This document shows positions 9,803 to 21,279 of a DNA stretch of 64,000 bases, piece after piece. The translations under genes were made by a program, and so were the position numbers. The first letter of the stretch is position 1. Each line of letters opens with the position of its first letter. Source of the DNA: Calliopum simillimum (taxonomy: Eukaryota; Arthropoda; Insecta; Diptera; Lauxaniidae); NCBI GenBank assembly GCA_951812925.1, contig OX638369.1, forward strand, positions 29,314,392 through 29,378,391. Reading direction: 5' to 3'. The notes below the pieces were generated by a model that was not told where the DNA came from, did not search any database, and saw nothing but the letters and a program-made list of their open reading frames with translations.

Positions 9803-11124
9803 GGTATTTGTGACACTCAATCTTTAAAAAGTTTTGATGAGTATGGTCAGCGACCATCTCTTGATGATTTGAGAGGTCAGGGGGCAATTCCACGCCATGC
9901 GGAGGGTCCCATTACTCGTCAAAGAGCAGCTAATTTAAATAACTCGCAACCAATTATAAACTCAGCTAGACGTAGAGGCCGAGGAGGCAACAACAATAAT
10001 TATAGATCTCCACGACCAAATCCACCAGATTTTCAAATTAATCAGAATCAGTTTGAAGCAATGATTGAGAATTCTTTGAGAGTTCATCAGGAACGTACCA
10101 GTAGGGAAATTCATGACGTAGTTCGCCAAGTAGTAAACTCGTCATTAGCTTCGCATTTACAGAATTTAAATTTGAACAATAACCCAAATATAGAACGCGT
10201 TTCAAGATCCAATGAATTACCAGTATTACCACAGAATTTGCAACCTGATGAGGTACGTAGCTCAATTGGGAGCAGACATTCTGAACATCAAGATAGACCA
10301 TTGCTTGATTTACCTGATAATATTTATCCAAATGTTGTTCAGAATGATGGCAGTGCTCAGGCTCGTGCTGCATCCAATTCACTTTCTGCAGGTGCTGTTT
10401 CAAAAATTATAACGAACTGGAAATTAACATTTGATGGTTCAAGTGAAAGTATATCAGTAGACGAATTTATTTATAGGGTGAATGCGCTCACTGTATCTAC
10501 CTTGAGAGGAAATTTTAACTCGTTATGCCAAAGTGCACACATTTTGTTTGCAGGTCGAGCTAAAAGTTGGTTTTGGCGTTATCACCATTCAGCAAACGCG
10601 CTGGACTGGTTTGATATATGTGACGATTTACGTAGAAATTTTAAAGATTTTAAAACTGATTTGGATATTAAAGAATCCATTCGCAACCGCAAACAACGTA
10701 GAGACGAAAATTTTTAAACCTTTTTTGATGGTATAATGACTCTTGCTGATGGTTTGAGAACTCCACTGCTTGAAGAAGAAATGGTTCAGTTAACTGTTCG
10801 AAATTTAAGTCCAGAAATACGTTTAGAAATTTTACACCTTGATTTGAGAACTATGTCTGATCTGCGTAAAGCATGTAGACGCAGAGAAAACTTATTTGCT
10901 GAAGTTCATAATAAGTATAATTTTAATAAACCTTTCTTTCAACAACAACAACAACAACAACGGCGAAATGTATCTGAAATTGAAGCTGAGCAATCAGTGG
11001 ATGATGAAGATATATCCGCTATTACCAAAACTTCCATTTCTAAACCTGTTGGCGAAAGAAAGTGCTGGAATTGTGAGGAAACAGGGCATAATTATAAAAA
11101 CTGTCTAAAGCCTCGTCGCGTATT

Positions 11125-14100
11125 TTGTTACGGCTGTGGGCTAGCTGCATATTTTTTACCAAATTGTCCACAGTGCAGTTTTTCGGAAAACCGACGCAGG
11201 GATGCTTACGACAACAACAAGCATCCCAAGAACAGCAACAACAGTTCGATGTAAATACATCAGATAAACCAATTACGATTTTAAGAAATCCTAATTTCAT
11301 ACCAGTTGTACCAAAACTTTTCCCGATTCGACCACTTCACGAACGCATTTTGCAATACAAAATCGCACGTGATAAAATTTTTAATATTTCGCGATCAGCA
11401 AAAAGAGCTAGAGAATATTGGTCAAAAGTTAGGCAAAATAAGCAAAATATAGTTTCTTCGATTAGCCACAAACCTAATGACTTTCGACCATATGCAGCTA
11501 TTAAACTTTTTAACAAAAATATTTTAGGCCTTCTTGATTCAGGTGCGACAGTAAGTTGTATCGGTGATAATCTTGCAAAAGAAATTTTGTCAAGCAATTT
11601 AAAAATTAAAAAACTTAACTTGACGATTAGCACTGCTGATGGGGCAAAACAAGAAGTTGCTGGCGTAGTAACTTTGGACGTAACTTATAAATTGAAAACT
11701 GCTTCTGTTGAATTTTATTTAATATCCACTCTTAAGCAAGATGTTTATCTTGGAATCAACTTTTGGACAACTTTTAAAATTTCTTTGAGTTTTCTTAGTG
11801 AATTAGATCATCTCTGTGATGATAACAATTCTCACGATTTGTCTGATGAACAAAAATCGAAATTACAGTCTGCAATTTCTAGTTTGCCTAGTTTTGAGGA
11901 GAATGGCTTAGGTAAAACTTCGTTGCTCGAACATATTATAGACGTTGGAAATACTAAACCCATTAAACAACGCCATTATCCTATTAGTCCTGCAATTGAA
12001 CATCTAATGTGTGGTGAGATTGATCGCATGCTTGCAATGGGAGTGATCGAAGAGTCATCTTCAGCGTGGTCATCTCCCGTTGTTTTAGTTAGGAAGCCAG
12101 GGAAAGTACGCCTATGCTTGGACAGTCGCAAGGTTAACAGTTGTACGGTAAAAGATGCCTATCCATTACCGCACATCGAGGGGATCTTGAGCAGACTACC
12201 GCGCGCAGAATTCATCTCCAGCTTGGATTTGAAAGATGCATTCTGGCAAATTCCATTGGAGATGAGTTCTCGCGAAAAAACGGCATTCACAGTTCCAAAC
12301 AGACCACTTTACCAGTTTAAAGTGATGCCGTTCGGTCTCTGCAATGCTCCTCAGACGATGTGCCGGTTGATGGATAGGGTAATTCCGTATAATTTGAAAG
12401 AAAAGGTTTTTGTATACCTTGACGACTTATTGCTAATGTCAGAAGATTTTGAATCGCATGTTGCATTGTTGCACGAAGTTGCTTTTCATATCAGGAAAGC
12501 AGGCTTAACTATTAATATTAAAAAGAGTAAGTTTTGTCTTACCGAAGTTCGTTACCTAGGATACGTTGTAGGTAGTGGCACTATTAAAACAGACCCAGAA
12601 AAGATTTCGGCGATAACCAACTATCCAGCACCAAAATCCATTAAAGAAGTTAAACGCTTTCTTGGAATGGCCGGCTGGTATAGGCGGTTTATCGCAAATT
12701 TCTCAGACATTACTTTTCCGTTGACTGAACTAACCAAAACCAAAACTGGATCACCTTTTAAATGGTCATCTGAAGAGCAAAAAGCTTTTGATCTTTTAAA
12801 AGAAATGCTAACCTCAGCACCCTTTTTGGCAAGTCCCGATTTCAAAAAGCATTTTATTATTCAATGTGATGCGAGCAGTCATGGTATCGGTGCCGTGCTA
12901 GCACAAGAAAACGATGAAGCAGTAGAGATCCCAGTTGCCTTCATGTCAAAAAAGTTAAATAAGGCACAGAGGAACTACTCTGTCACAGAACAAGAGTGTT
13001 ACGCTGCTGTGCATGCAATTAAAAAATTCAGAGCATACGTAGAGGGACAACCGTTTACTGTAGTTACAGATCATGCTTCTCTACGTTGGCTAATGAACCA
13101 AAGTGATTTAAGCAATCGTCTTGCACGATGGGCACTTAAATTGCAGGCGTATGATTTTACGATAAAACACCGTAAGGGTACTGCAAATATCGTCCCCGAC
13201 GCATTGTCACGTATACCACCAGATAGTTTAGATGAATTATGTAGCATTTCAGTTGATTATCATCCAATTATAGATCTTTCTTCTCCTGCTTTCGACAGTA
13301 AGGAATATGTTGATCTTCGTGAAAAATTAAATTCCGATATTGACAAATTTCCCGATTTTAAAGTTTGTGATAAATTTATTTATCACCGCACAGAATTTTA
13401 TACTGGCAATGAAGAGCAAGAAAATGGTGCTTGCAAACTTTTAGTCCCTGAAGCACTTCGAATTGAAGTCATGAAAAATGCGCATGAGCCACCAACATGT
13501 TCTCATGGAGGTGAGGCTAAAACAGTGCATAGAATTATGCGTTTTTTCTATTGGCCAGGCTTGTATCGATCAGTTAATGAATATGTAAAAAAGTGCGAGG
13601 TATGCAAATCGACAAAGCATCCCACTAAAATTTTACGTCCACCAATGGGACAATATGTTCCTGTAGAGCGAATTTTTCAAAGGTTAAATATAGATCTTAT
13701 CGGACCATTTCCTCGGTCAAAGAATGGTCACATTGGCATTTTGATTGTGCTTGACCATGTGTCAAAATTCAGTTTTCTGTGTCCAATTAAAAAATTTACA
13801 ACGGCTCCTATTGTAAAGTTTTTAAAAGAACAAGTTTTCGATGTTTTCGGTGTGCCTGAGTGCATTGTCAGCGACAATGGCAGCCAATTCAAGTCTCGCG
13901 AATTTGAATATTTTCTTACGAAATGTGGTATTAAACATACATTTACGGCTATTCATTCACCGCAGAGCAATAGTTCAGAACGCGTGAATCGATCCATTAA
14001 TGCAGCTCTACGATCATATATAAAACAGGATCAAAAAGAATGGGATTGTCACTTGAGCAGTGTTAATAGTGCACTTCGCAGTTCTGTCCATCAATCAACT

Positions 14101-14517
14101 TGCTATAGTCCATATTTTATAGTTTTCGGACAGCACATGATCACTCACGGTGATACTTATCCACTTTTGCGTAACATAGATATGGTAAATGAAGGAATGG
14201 GAATTAGCCAATCACTTCGACACGATAATTTATCCAAAATTCGGGACATAGTTAGGGATAATTTACAAAAATCATATCAAAATAATGCAAGACAATATAA
14301 TCTTCGGTCCAGACCAATCGTGTATAAAGTAGGTCAAGAAGTAATGAGACGTAATTTTGCTCAAAGCGACAAGGCTAAAAACTTTAATGCAAAACTCGCT
14401 AAAACATTTTTAAAAGCAAAAGTTCGAGATAAATTAGGTTCATCTTACTATGTTCTTGAAGATGGTAATGGCAAACTGCTTGGAACATATCATGCTAAGG
14501 ATATGCAACCCTTATAG
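11125..14517 (+). CDS. pol: pol polyprotein: protease, reverse transcriptase, RNase H, integrase
   Basis: Open for 1,130 codons; real use starts after the frameshift near 11158. Protease: LLDSGATVSCIG near residues 135-147, with the catalytic DSG. Reverse transcriptase: about residues 270-480, with LDLKDAFWQIPL, the FGLCNAPQT block and the catalytic YLDD at residues 431-434. RNase H: about 570-690, starting QCDASSHGIGAVLA. Integrase: an HHCC zinc finger near 787-830 (ending CEVC), then the DDE core with D in NIDLIGP, D in SDNGSQF and E in SSERVNRS. The C-terminal part is basic and GPY/F-like signals are not obvious. It copies the RNA genome into DNA and inserts it in the nucleus. No stop or shift interrupts it. 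The order RT-RNase H-integrase separates Ty3/Gypsy from Ty1/Copia. No env follows. Confidence 0.96.
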   Translation: MLRLWASCIFFTKLSTVQFFGKPTQGCLRQQQASQEQQQQFDVNTSDKPITILRNPNFIPVVPKLFPIRPLHERILQYKIARDKIFNISRSAKRAREYWSKVRQNKQNIVSSISHKPNDFRPYAAIKLFNKNILGLLDSGATVSCIGDNLAKEILSSNLKIKKLNLTISTADGAKQEVAGVVTLDVTYKLKTASVEFYLISTLKQDVYLGINFWTTFKISLSFLSELDHLCDDNNSHDLSDEQKSKLQSAISSLPSFEENGLGKTSLLEHIIDVGNTKPIKQRHYPISPAIEHLMCGEIDRMLAMGVIEESSSAWSSPVVLVRKPGKVRLCLDSRKVNSCTVKDAYPLPHIEGILSRLPRAEFISSLDLKDAFWQIPLEMSSREKTAFTVPNRPLYQFKVMPFGLCNAPQTMCRLMDRVIPYNLKEKVFVYLDDLLLMSEDFESHVALLHEVAFHIRKAGLTINIKKSKFCLTEVRYLGYVVGSGTIKTDPEKISAITNYPAPKSIKEVKRFLGMAGWYRRFIANFSDITFPLTELTKTKTGSPFKWSSEEQKAFDLLKEMLTSAPFLASPDFKKHFIIQCDASSHGIGAVLAQENDEAVEIPVAFMSKKLNKAQRNYSVTEQECYAAVHAIKKFRAYVEGQPFTVVTDHASLRWLMNQSDLSNRLARWALKLQAYDFTIKHRKGTANIVPDALSRIPPDSLDELCSISVDYHPIIDLSSPAFDSKEYVDLREKLNSDIDKFPDFKVCDKFIYHRTEFYTGNEEQENGACKLLVPEALRIEVMKNAHEPPTCSHGGEAKTVHRIMRFFYWPGLYRSVNEYVKKCEVCKSTKHPTKILRPPMGQYVPVERIFQRLNIDLIGPFPRSKNGHIGILIVLDHVSKFSFLCPIKKFTTAPIVKFLKEQVFDVFGVPECIVSDNGSQFKSREFEYFLTKCGIKHTFTAIHSPQSNSSERVNRSINAALRSYIKQDQKEWDCHLSSVNSALRSSVHQSTCYSPYFIVFGQHMITHGDTYPLLRNIDMVNEGMGISQSLRHDNLSKIRDIVRDNLQKSYQNNARQYNLRSRPIVYKVGQEVMRRNFAQSDKAKNFNAKLAKTFLKAKVRDKLGSSYYVLEDGNGKLLGTYHAKDMQPL
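11152..11158 (+). other. -1 frameshift site, U UUU UUA
   Basis: TTTTTTA lies in the gag-pol overlap and is phased exactly as X XXY YYZ in the gag frame (codons TAT TTT TTA). It is the same heptamer as HIV-1 uses. Slipping one base back moves ribosomes from the gag frame into the pol frame, which is open here. It lies inside the second cysteine cluster of Gag, between its two CxxC pairs, so the fusion protein would lack the second pair. Confidence 0.8.
11199..11227 (+). other. Hairpin downstream of the frameshift site
   Basis: A perfect 9-bp stem, GGGATGCTT and AAGCATCCC, with an 11-base loop. It begins 40 bases after the slippery site, further than the usual 5-9 base spacing, so its role as the stimulator is uncertain. 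A second possible pairing, CTGTGG upstream with CCACAG at 11168-11173, flanks the slip site. Confidence 0.55.
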
Positions 14518-14580
14518 ATTTCCGCCTTTTCCAGTTTCTTTGTAAAATAAATCTACAATTTATTTGAAAATAAACTGTTT
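14518..14580 (+). other. pol-to-LTR junction without a clear polypurine tract
   Basis: Sixty-three bases separate the integrase stop from the 3' LTR. The bases next to the LTR read GAAAATAAACTGTTT, not a purine run. Plus-strand DNA priming normally needs a polypurine tract exactly here. Confidence 0.7.
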
Positions 14581-16726
14581 TGTAATGACGGTCATTAAAT
14601 AAGCTGTATTTATTTTTTTAGATTTTTTTTCTATTAAATAAAAATTAAGTTTTATTTGTTTTTCTAATAAAGACATTTTCCTAAATTTTTATAATTCCCA
14701 TGATAATGAAAACATTATTGTACTTAGTACACATCTCTATGCTACAGGGTGTTCATCTACCAATTTGTTTACCAAGTTTGGCAAAAAACCACTGAACTTT
14801 TATAATTTTGCTTTCGATATAATATCGAAAGAAAACGACAATCAACTTCCTCTTTCTTTCTTTGGACTTGCAGCTATACAAGTGCTTTAGCAGAATTTCT
14901 AAAAACTTTTTGATCATTTGAAATCTGTAACATAAGTGATAAATTTTCTGAACTAAAGTGATATTTGGCAGTAATAACTGCAACACTTTTTGCAGCATAA
15001 TTATTTTCTTACGAAAATAAAATATCTTTAAATTTTACCTTTGCCTGATACCATCATGGTAAGTTAAAATAAAAAATAATTGTGATACACATTTGGGCCT
15101 TCATGGATATCTGTTTTCAGGTAGCAGGTTTTAAATTCATGAATTTTGTTCCATAAAAGCCTAAAATGGATAAATAATTTGAGACCAGAAAATCGATCAA
15201 TTTCAAACATCATCGGTGGATAACAAGACCCTGTACTTATTTTGATGTCTTTATCATCTACCATAACGGCGATAAAGCTTTGCTTCATTTGTTGCTATAC
15301 AACGTTAATCAGATCAAAAGCTTGTTTTGCATAAAAATCTCTGGTCGTGAACATAGTTTAGTATAATGTTTTGCCTCGCGGAGAATTTGCGAAAATTTAA
15401 TAATACCGGCATATGCCTAATTTAGAAATAAGGAAAAACTATTTACAGAATTAAAAACCTAGAATTGTAATATAGTTAAGTGTTAAAATACGGAAAATTT
15501 AAAAAAAGAAAAACCTAGAATTTAATATACATATATAAAGTGCTAAAATACGAAAAATAGTAAAAAAAATAGTAAAAAGAAAAGAAAACCTAGAAATTTA
15601 ATATGTAACATAAGTGCTAAAATACGATAAAAAAGATATAAAATTAGTGATTAGTTTGAAATAATGTTTAAAAATACTTAAATCCTATATATATATATAT
15701 AAACTTCATTAAAAATCATTAAAAACCCTATATAAAAATCATATACATCATGACTTTTACACAAGTATGTATTTTAAATACATACAAGTGTGTAAGCCAT
15801 CTTATATATGAGTAATATAACATGACGTGGAACAAAAATGAATCGGAACACATGTACATAAGTACGTCATATCCGTCCGTCCGTAATGTAAGAAATTTCG
15901 CGTTTGTATAAAAAACCCTAAAAAGAAGTAAATTTGGAAAAGTTTCATTTTAATTAAAAGATTTTTAAACTTAAGAAAATTAAGAATTATAACATAAAAT
16001 TAATTATGAAATTTGCAAAATAGGCATATACTTATATTAGAAAATAATGAATAACACATATGGAATTCTTCAAATCAACCAACGTTAGCGCTAGCGTCGT
16101 GGGATTTTGAGTTAAAACAACATTAATGTGAGTAACATAAAATTTTACTTTAATTATGTAAAACATCTTATATACTTATATGTCTGATGCAAATTCTTTA
16201 CATATCTATGTACTCATTACAAAAACTATGCATGTATATAATTTGAATTTGAATTTTTAGTACATAATAAAATGAATTTGTAAATTTAGTACTGTGAGTT
16301 AGTATTGAGTGACTGTTAGTTGGAAATGGATGGGAGCGGAGACTTAAGTCTCTCTTTTTTTAAGGTTGGGTAGGGAGAGAGCAGAAGCATAACAACATCT
16401 AAGCTTCTCTTTTCCTTTTGGTTATCGCTTTTTGGTATTCTAGAGTAAGTTCTCTGGTTTTGTTTACATTTTGTAAATATTGCAGTCCGTCTGTCATTTG
16501 TTTTTGAAATCTAAGCTTTTGCTTGTTTTGGGATTTTTTGCAGAGGGTGTTTTTTTTATAGTTTGGTTTGGTTTTTAGGATAAATTGTGCATGAATTAAA
16601 TTATGTTCATAAGTGTGTTGGGTAAATGGTGGGAGCAAGGACTACGCCCAATTCCACGAGTTACAGCCAGGTAGAGCCAGCATGCACACACCGCTCCATC
16701 GCCTTAATACACACCGCTTTATGACA
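14581..16726 (+). repeat. 3' LTR
   Basis: Second copy of the 2,146-base LTR, followed by the target duplication AATA at 16727-16730. No difference from the 5' LTR was found in the segments compared, including the (TA)n, the TCCGTCCG stretch and both ends. The copies were therefore made in the same recent reverse-transcription event. Confidence 0.95.
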
Positions 16727-16730
16727 AATA

Positions 16731-17465
16731 TGACTTTCAAGGAAGCAAGCGCTACTCATCCGTTTCGTATTGAATGACATTGAATGTCAAATGTTCGATG
16801 AAAATGTGTGTGTGTGTGTGCAACATTGCTGATGATGAAAATAATGAAAGCAACAACAATAAGAGCAAAACTGTTGCAGTCGATTATAATTTTGCAGATG
16901 TTGAACATCATGATGAGAGTAATGATGTCGATAGTTGTTGATAGTTGGCAACGATTGTTAAGGAAGTTAAGTTTGTTTCACTGCTTCACTGGACATAATT
17001 AATGTAAACAACTTTGCTGAAATGTGTCTTTGAGTGTTGAACACAGACACAAACAATACGCTGCAAAACATATCTACAGACACATATGCTTACACAAAAG
17101 CATGTAAAACGCTGTGCAAGAATGCAATACATCGTATTGATTTGTGAGAAAATTAACTATGTTAGATAATGGTATGGTTTCATACATGTTTTTTAAAAAA
17201 AATGGAATGAAAGTCACATGACACTTTTCCGAAAATTGATGAGTTTTTTAATTAGCGCAAATATGCCAAAATTTTTTTAACTTAAATTGAAAGATTAGAT
17301 TCTCAACTTTTATTTTTTTATTCTTGGAAAACGTAGCTAGACGTAGTTAGCTCTGTACTTTTCTAAGAAAAATGGTAAACGCTGCATTTCTAGAGTGATT
17401 TTAATTTGTGCATATCTTTTGAACCATTTATCCAAATAACTTTTCCTTTAAATTAATTATTAAAT
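16731..17465. other. Unannotated stretch
   Basis: Ordinary intronic or intergenic DNA with a short (TG)n at 16805-16821 and no coding signal. Confidence 0.5.
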
Positions 17466-18787
17466 ATTTTTACCGATATTTGAGATGTTTTTCGATACTT
17501 TTGAACTTTTACCGATATTTTGGATGCTTTTCGACACTTTTGGATCCATACCGATATTTTGATATATTCGATACTTTTGAAATATGCCGAAATTTTCAAT
17601 GTTTTTCGATACTTTTGAACTTTTACCGATATTTTCAATGTTTTTCGATATTTTTGTATTTTTAACGATATTTTCATATTTTTAGATACTTTCCGACTTT
17701 TACCGATATTTCAGATGATTTTCGATATTTCGATACTTTTGGAGTTATTTTAGATGTTTTACGATACTTCTCGACTTTAACCAATATTTTAGATGTTTTT
17801 CGATATATTTGGATTTGCACCGATATTATGATATTTTTCGATACTTTTGACTTTTACCAATATTTTGGATGTTTTTCGCTTCTTTTGGAGTTCTACCGAT
17901 ATTTTGATATTTTTCGATACAATAAAAGTCCAACCAATATTTTAGATGCTTTTCGATACTTTGATATTTTTCGATACTTTGAGACTTTTACCGATAATTT
18001 AGATGTTTTTCGGTACTTTTCAACTTTTAACGATATTTTTCGATACTTTTGGACTTTTACTAATATTTTAAATGTTTTTCGATACTTTTGAACTTTTACC
18101 AATATTTTGGATGTTTTTCGATAATTTTGGATATTTACCGATACTATAGATGTTTTTCGATACTTTTGGACTTTTACCGATATTTTAGATGTTTTTCGAA
18201 ACTTTTGGACTTTGAAAGATATACTGGAAGTTTTTCCATACTTTTAGATTTCTACCGATATTTTAGATGTTTATTGATACTTTTGGGCTTTTAGCGATAT
18301 TTTAGATGCTTTCGAAACTTTTGGACTTTTACCGATATGTTGGATGTTTTTCCATACTTTTAGATTTCTACCGATATTTTAGATGTTTTTCGATACTTTT
18401 GGACCTTAAATGATATTTTAGATGTTTTTCGAAACTTTTGGAGATTTACCGATATTTTAGATGTTTTTCGATACTTTTGAACTTTTACCGATACATATTT
18501 TGATATTTTTCGATACTATTGCACTTTTACCGATATTTTGGATGTTTTTCGATAATTTGGGATATTCACAAATATTTAAGATGTTTTTCGAAACTTTCGG
18601 ACTTTTACCGATACTTTAGATATTTTTTGATATTTTTCGAATTTTATCGATATTTTGGATTTTTTTCCATACTTTTGGAATTCTAAAGATATTTAAATGT
18701 TTTTCGATACAACTAGCCTTTTACCGATATTTTAGATGTTTTTCAAAACTTTTCGACTTTTAACGATATTTTTCGATACTTTTGGAT
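17466..18787. repeat. 39-bp tandem array (satellite-like)
   Basis: About 30-35 diverged copies of a unit near 39 bases, with core elements ACCGATATTTTAGATG, TTTTTCGATAC and TTTTGGACTTTT. Some units are shortened or expanded. Because 39 is a multiple of three, several frames stay open over long runs on both strands (for example 17480-17665 and 17828-18091 plus; 17677-17453 and 18102-17893 minus), giving KVQKYRKTLKIS-type repeats. These are by-products, not evidence for a gene. Confidence 0.9.
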
Positions 18788-21279
18788 TTTGAAATGTTGC
18801 TTCTATGCAGCTGTTTTCTGGTTTGTTTTAATAACAGCCATTTTTGCAGTGAGAATCGGTATGTAAATACTCTGCCACGGCTGAGCTGTAACACCAGTTT
18901 TTATGAAATTTGTTGTAGAGGTAAACTAATCTCTGAAAGTCTGAATTTCGAGAAGGAATATCAATTAGTTTTTTTTTTTAGTAAAAGAAGCCTCGCTCCG
19001 AAAAAGAAAAATATGGTACTACGTCTAAAGAACTACACCAATTTATATCTAATTTGATTTGGAGATACACTAAGTCTTCTGCATCCATAAAAGATTACTA
19101 CGACTATTGAATTCTGTCAATACTCTTGCTTTCTTTAATACATTAGGGCGCTCGGAAAAAGTGAATCTAAATTTAGGTTTGATGGACAAAATTTGACCAC
19201 CGACGAAACTATTTTATATAAATACACCACTGAGTTGCGTTTATCAGATTCACATGTAATACTTTTAAATAACTTCGGCACATTGTTTTTCAGAAAAAAT
19301 ACGACTTTTTGGCAAAAGTATTATGAGCACCTTTTTAGTAAAACATTTCTTTATAAAACTGCATCATCAGACTTTTGAAATTTGGTGCTTTTTGCAGCCT
19401 TAATAATCGCAGCTTATAGAAAAGGAAATTTTTTCTTCTTCCCCAAAAAATATTATAAAAGATTTAAAAAGTACTTATTCCATGGAGCGTTTTTTGTAAG
19501 CTTAGTGATAAGAAAGTACTAAAATTAGTACTTTTTGTCAAACAACAAAATCTTTCTCAGCACTTTTAGTCTTATTCAATACACTTCCAGAATAGGTCAG
19601 AGCAAGAAAATCGATTAAAAAATGTCCAAGTATGCAGAAAGTTGTGAAGTAGAATCGACCGATTTAGCTAACACTCCACCCAAATCTCTACAAATAATCC
19701 AAATAAAATTTTTTTTTATTGAATTACGAAACCACGAAAATTTCAACAAAATCCGAGATTTTCGAGTCAAATCTTGTCACACTGAGCATGGTATTGTTGA
19801 ACTACAGAAAAAGAAAGTTTGAAAAAAGGCACTCTATGCAAACAAAATATCCTGCTAAATTAGAAAAACCAATAATAACATGTTAAAGCTTTTTGGCAAC
19901 TCAAAGTACATGGAAAAGCTACGAGTATTTTGACAAGCTTAATGAACTCCCAGCAATGCATTTATATGCAGATTTATTTATTTACTTAATTTCGATTTTT
20001 GTAAAAACACAAACACACAAGGAAAATATCAATAGGATTTTCTCTAAGCAGATGCATACTTAAAAGAGGATTTTATTCTAAATATTTGTGAATGTGTGTG
20101 CTATTTTTTTGTTTGTTTAAATGATTCAACAACATAACTGAGAAGTTAAATTGCTAACAGAGCTGTTAAAGCAGTAAACTCAATGCATGGTTTCGCGTAA
20201 AAATTGCAAAATTTTCGAAAGAGTAAAAGTAATTGAACTACTCAGAAGCAAAATATATGCACCACATTGCAGCGCTGGTTCAATGCATTTGCAACCTGAT
20301 GACTTGAGTGCCTTTTTGGTCCAAGAAAACTCCAAAAGGGATTTCAATTTACCTCAAAATGGAATAATATACATTAAGCTATGATTTTTCTACAACCTCC
20401 AGCTTTGTTTTTTCTATATCAGATATAAGAAAATGTTAAAAAAAATCAAAAGTTTGACAAAAACAAAAACATGCATATGCAAATGAGACACCACCCTACA
20501 CATGCTGAAGGTTCAAAATACGAGAATATTTGCCTGAACTGAACGTAACCAAAAAATGCAATTTCCTAATCCTTTGACACTTTTGTCTGTTGAAGCATAC
20601 AGTTGGTACTTTAGTTCTTGGACATAACAGTGTTAGTGCACTGTGTGTATGCTATTGCAATCATCTGTGTATCCAAATGTGACCAAGCATTTGACTGCCA
20701 TCATCTGTGGGTGTAGCTTCATTTGTTTATCTGTCCATTTGTTCATCCCTCTGTCTGTCTGTCCATCTGTCTGTCTGTTCATCTGTCCGTTTGTTTGTTT
20801 ATTTGGCTTTTTGTGTCAAATTCAATGCAATGCATTAAATCTCTCTGGAAATTTAGCATTAAAAAATTCAGCATAATATAAAATGTCCTTTAAGCTGCAG
20901 CTTCTGCAATGCTATAAAGAAGTTTCGAAATGAGCTTTGGGAAAGTTGCAATAACAAGAGCATATACGAGAGAATATGTTGCAAACAATTGACATGTTGC
21001 TACTGATCAGGTCAACAATTTTGTCAGACACAGCTATACATATAAAAACTCTTGTTTTATTAGAACAGGGTGTTGCAAAAAAAACTTTTTTTCTATATAA
21101 AAAATTATTAGCCTTTTCTTAATAAGAATCAATGCCCAGACTATTCCTTTGAAAAAATGAATTCGTTTGCGATGTTTACTTAGTAATTTAAAGAGTAAAC
21201 CAAAACTAAAAACTTTTCCCTACTAAGGCAGAATAAAGATATAGGCCTGATTTTCCAAGTATATTTTATAATTAACTAG
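18788..21279. other. Unannotated stretch with a CTGT microsatellite
   Basis: AT-rich with short open frames and no recognisable protein. A CTGT/CCAT-type microsatellite lies at about 20740-20815, giving a low-complexity CPSVCLFICP-like frame. Confidence 0.5.

Larger units (their letters stand above)
9803..11254 (+). pseudogene. gag: gag (capsid and zinc-knuckle region), interrupted by stops
   Basis: Continues the frame of the RING finger. In order: a basic, glycine/asparagine-rich linker (RRRGRGGNNNN); a Retrotrans_gag-type capsid region (about 10410-10900) with WKLTFDG, FIYRV, AKSWFWRYH and IRNRKQ motifs; a polyglutamine run; then nucleocapsid fingers. The first is a standard CCHC knuckle (CWNCEETGHNYKNC). 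The second is a C-x2-C-x9-C-x2-C cluster. Gag packages the RNA into virus-like particles in the cytoplasm. Two stops lie in this single frame: TGA at 9800-9802 and TAA at 10715-10717, the second inside the capsid region. Each is one C-to-T change from a sense codon (CGA, CAA). Internal ATGs at 10061 and 10736 are in frame. The final stop is at 11252-11254, overlapping pol by about 130 bases. Confidence 0.88.
6790..16726 (+). mobile_element. Ty3/Gypsy LTR retrotransposon, Osvaldo/Ulysses-like, full length (9,937 bp)
   Basis: A complete insertion: two 2,146-base LTRs that begin TG and end CA, flanked by a 4-bp duplication AATA (6786-6789 and 16727-16730). A primer site for tRNA-Lys(CTT) lies five bases after the 5' LTR. 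The coding order is RING-H2 finger, gag, protease, reverse transcriptase, RNase H, integrase, with gag and pol joined by a -1 frameshift. Protease-RT-RNase H-integrase order places it in Ty3/Gypsy. Very long LTRs (about 2.1 kb in Ulysses) and a tRNA-Lys primer are known from the Osvaldo/Ulysses group of flies, hence the assignment (inferred, no tree made). No env-like frame follows pol: the integrase stop is only 63 bases from the 3' LTR. Gag has two in-frame stops while pol is intact. The LTRs agreed wherever I compared them, so the insertion looks very young. Confidence 0.95.

Noticed and set aside
10038..10403. Minus-strand 121-codon frame opposite gag
   Set aside because: Shadow of the gag coding frame.
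14518..14580. An env-like gene after pol
   Set aside because: Only 63 bases separate the pol stop from the 3' LTR.
17453..18294. Overlapping K/Y/R- or F/Y-rich open frames on both strands
   Set aside because: They follow directly from the 39-base tandem unit being a multiple of three; no start context, no homology.
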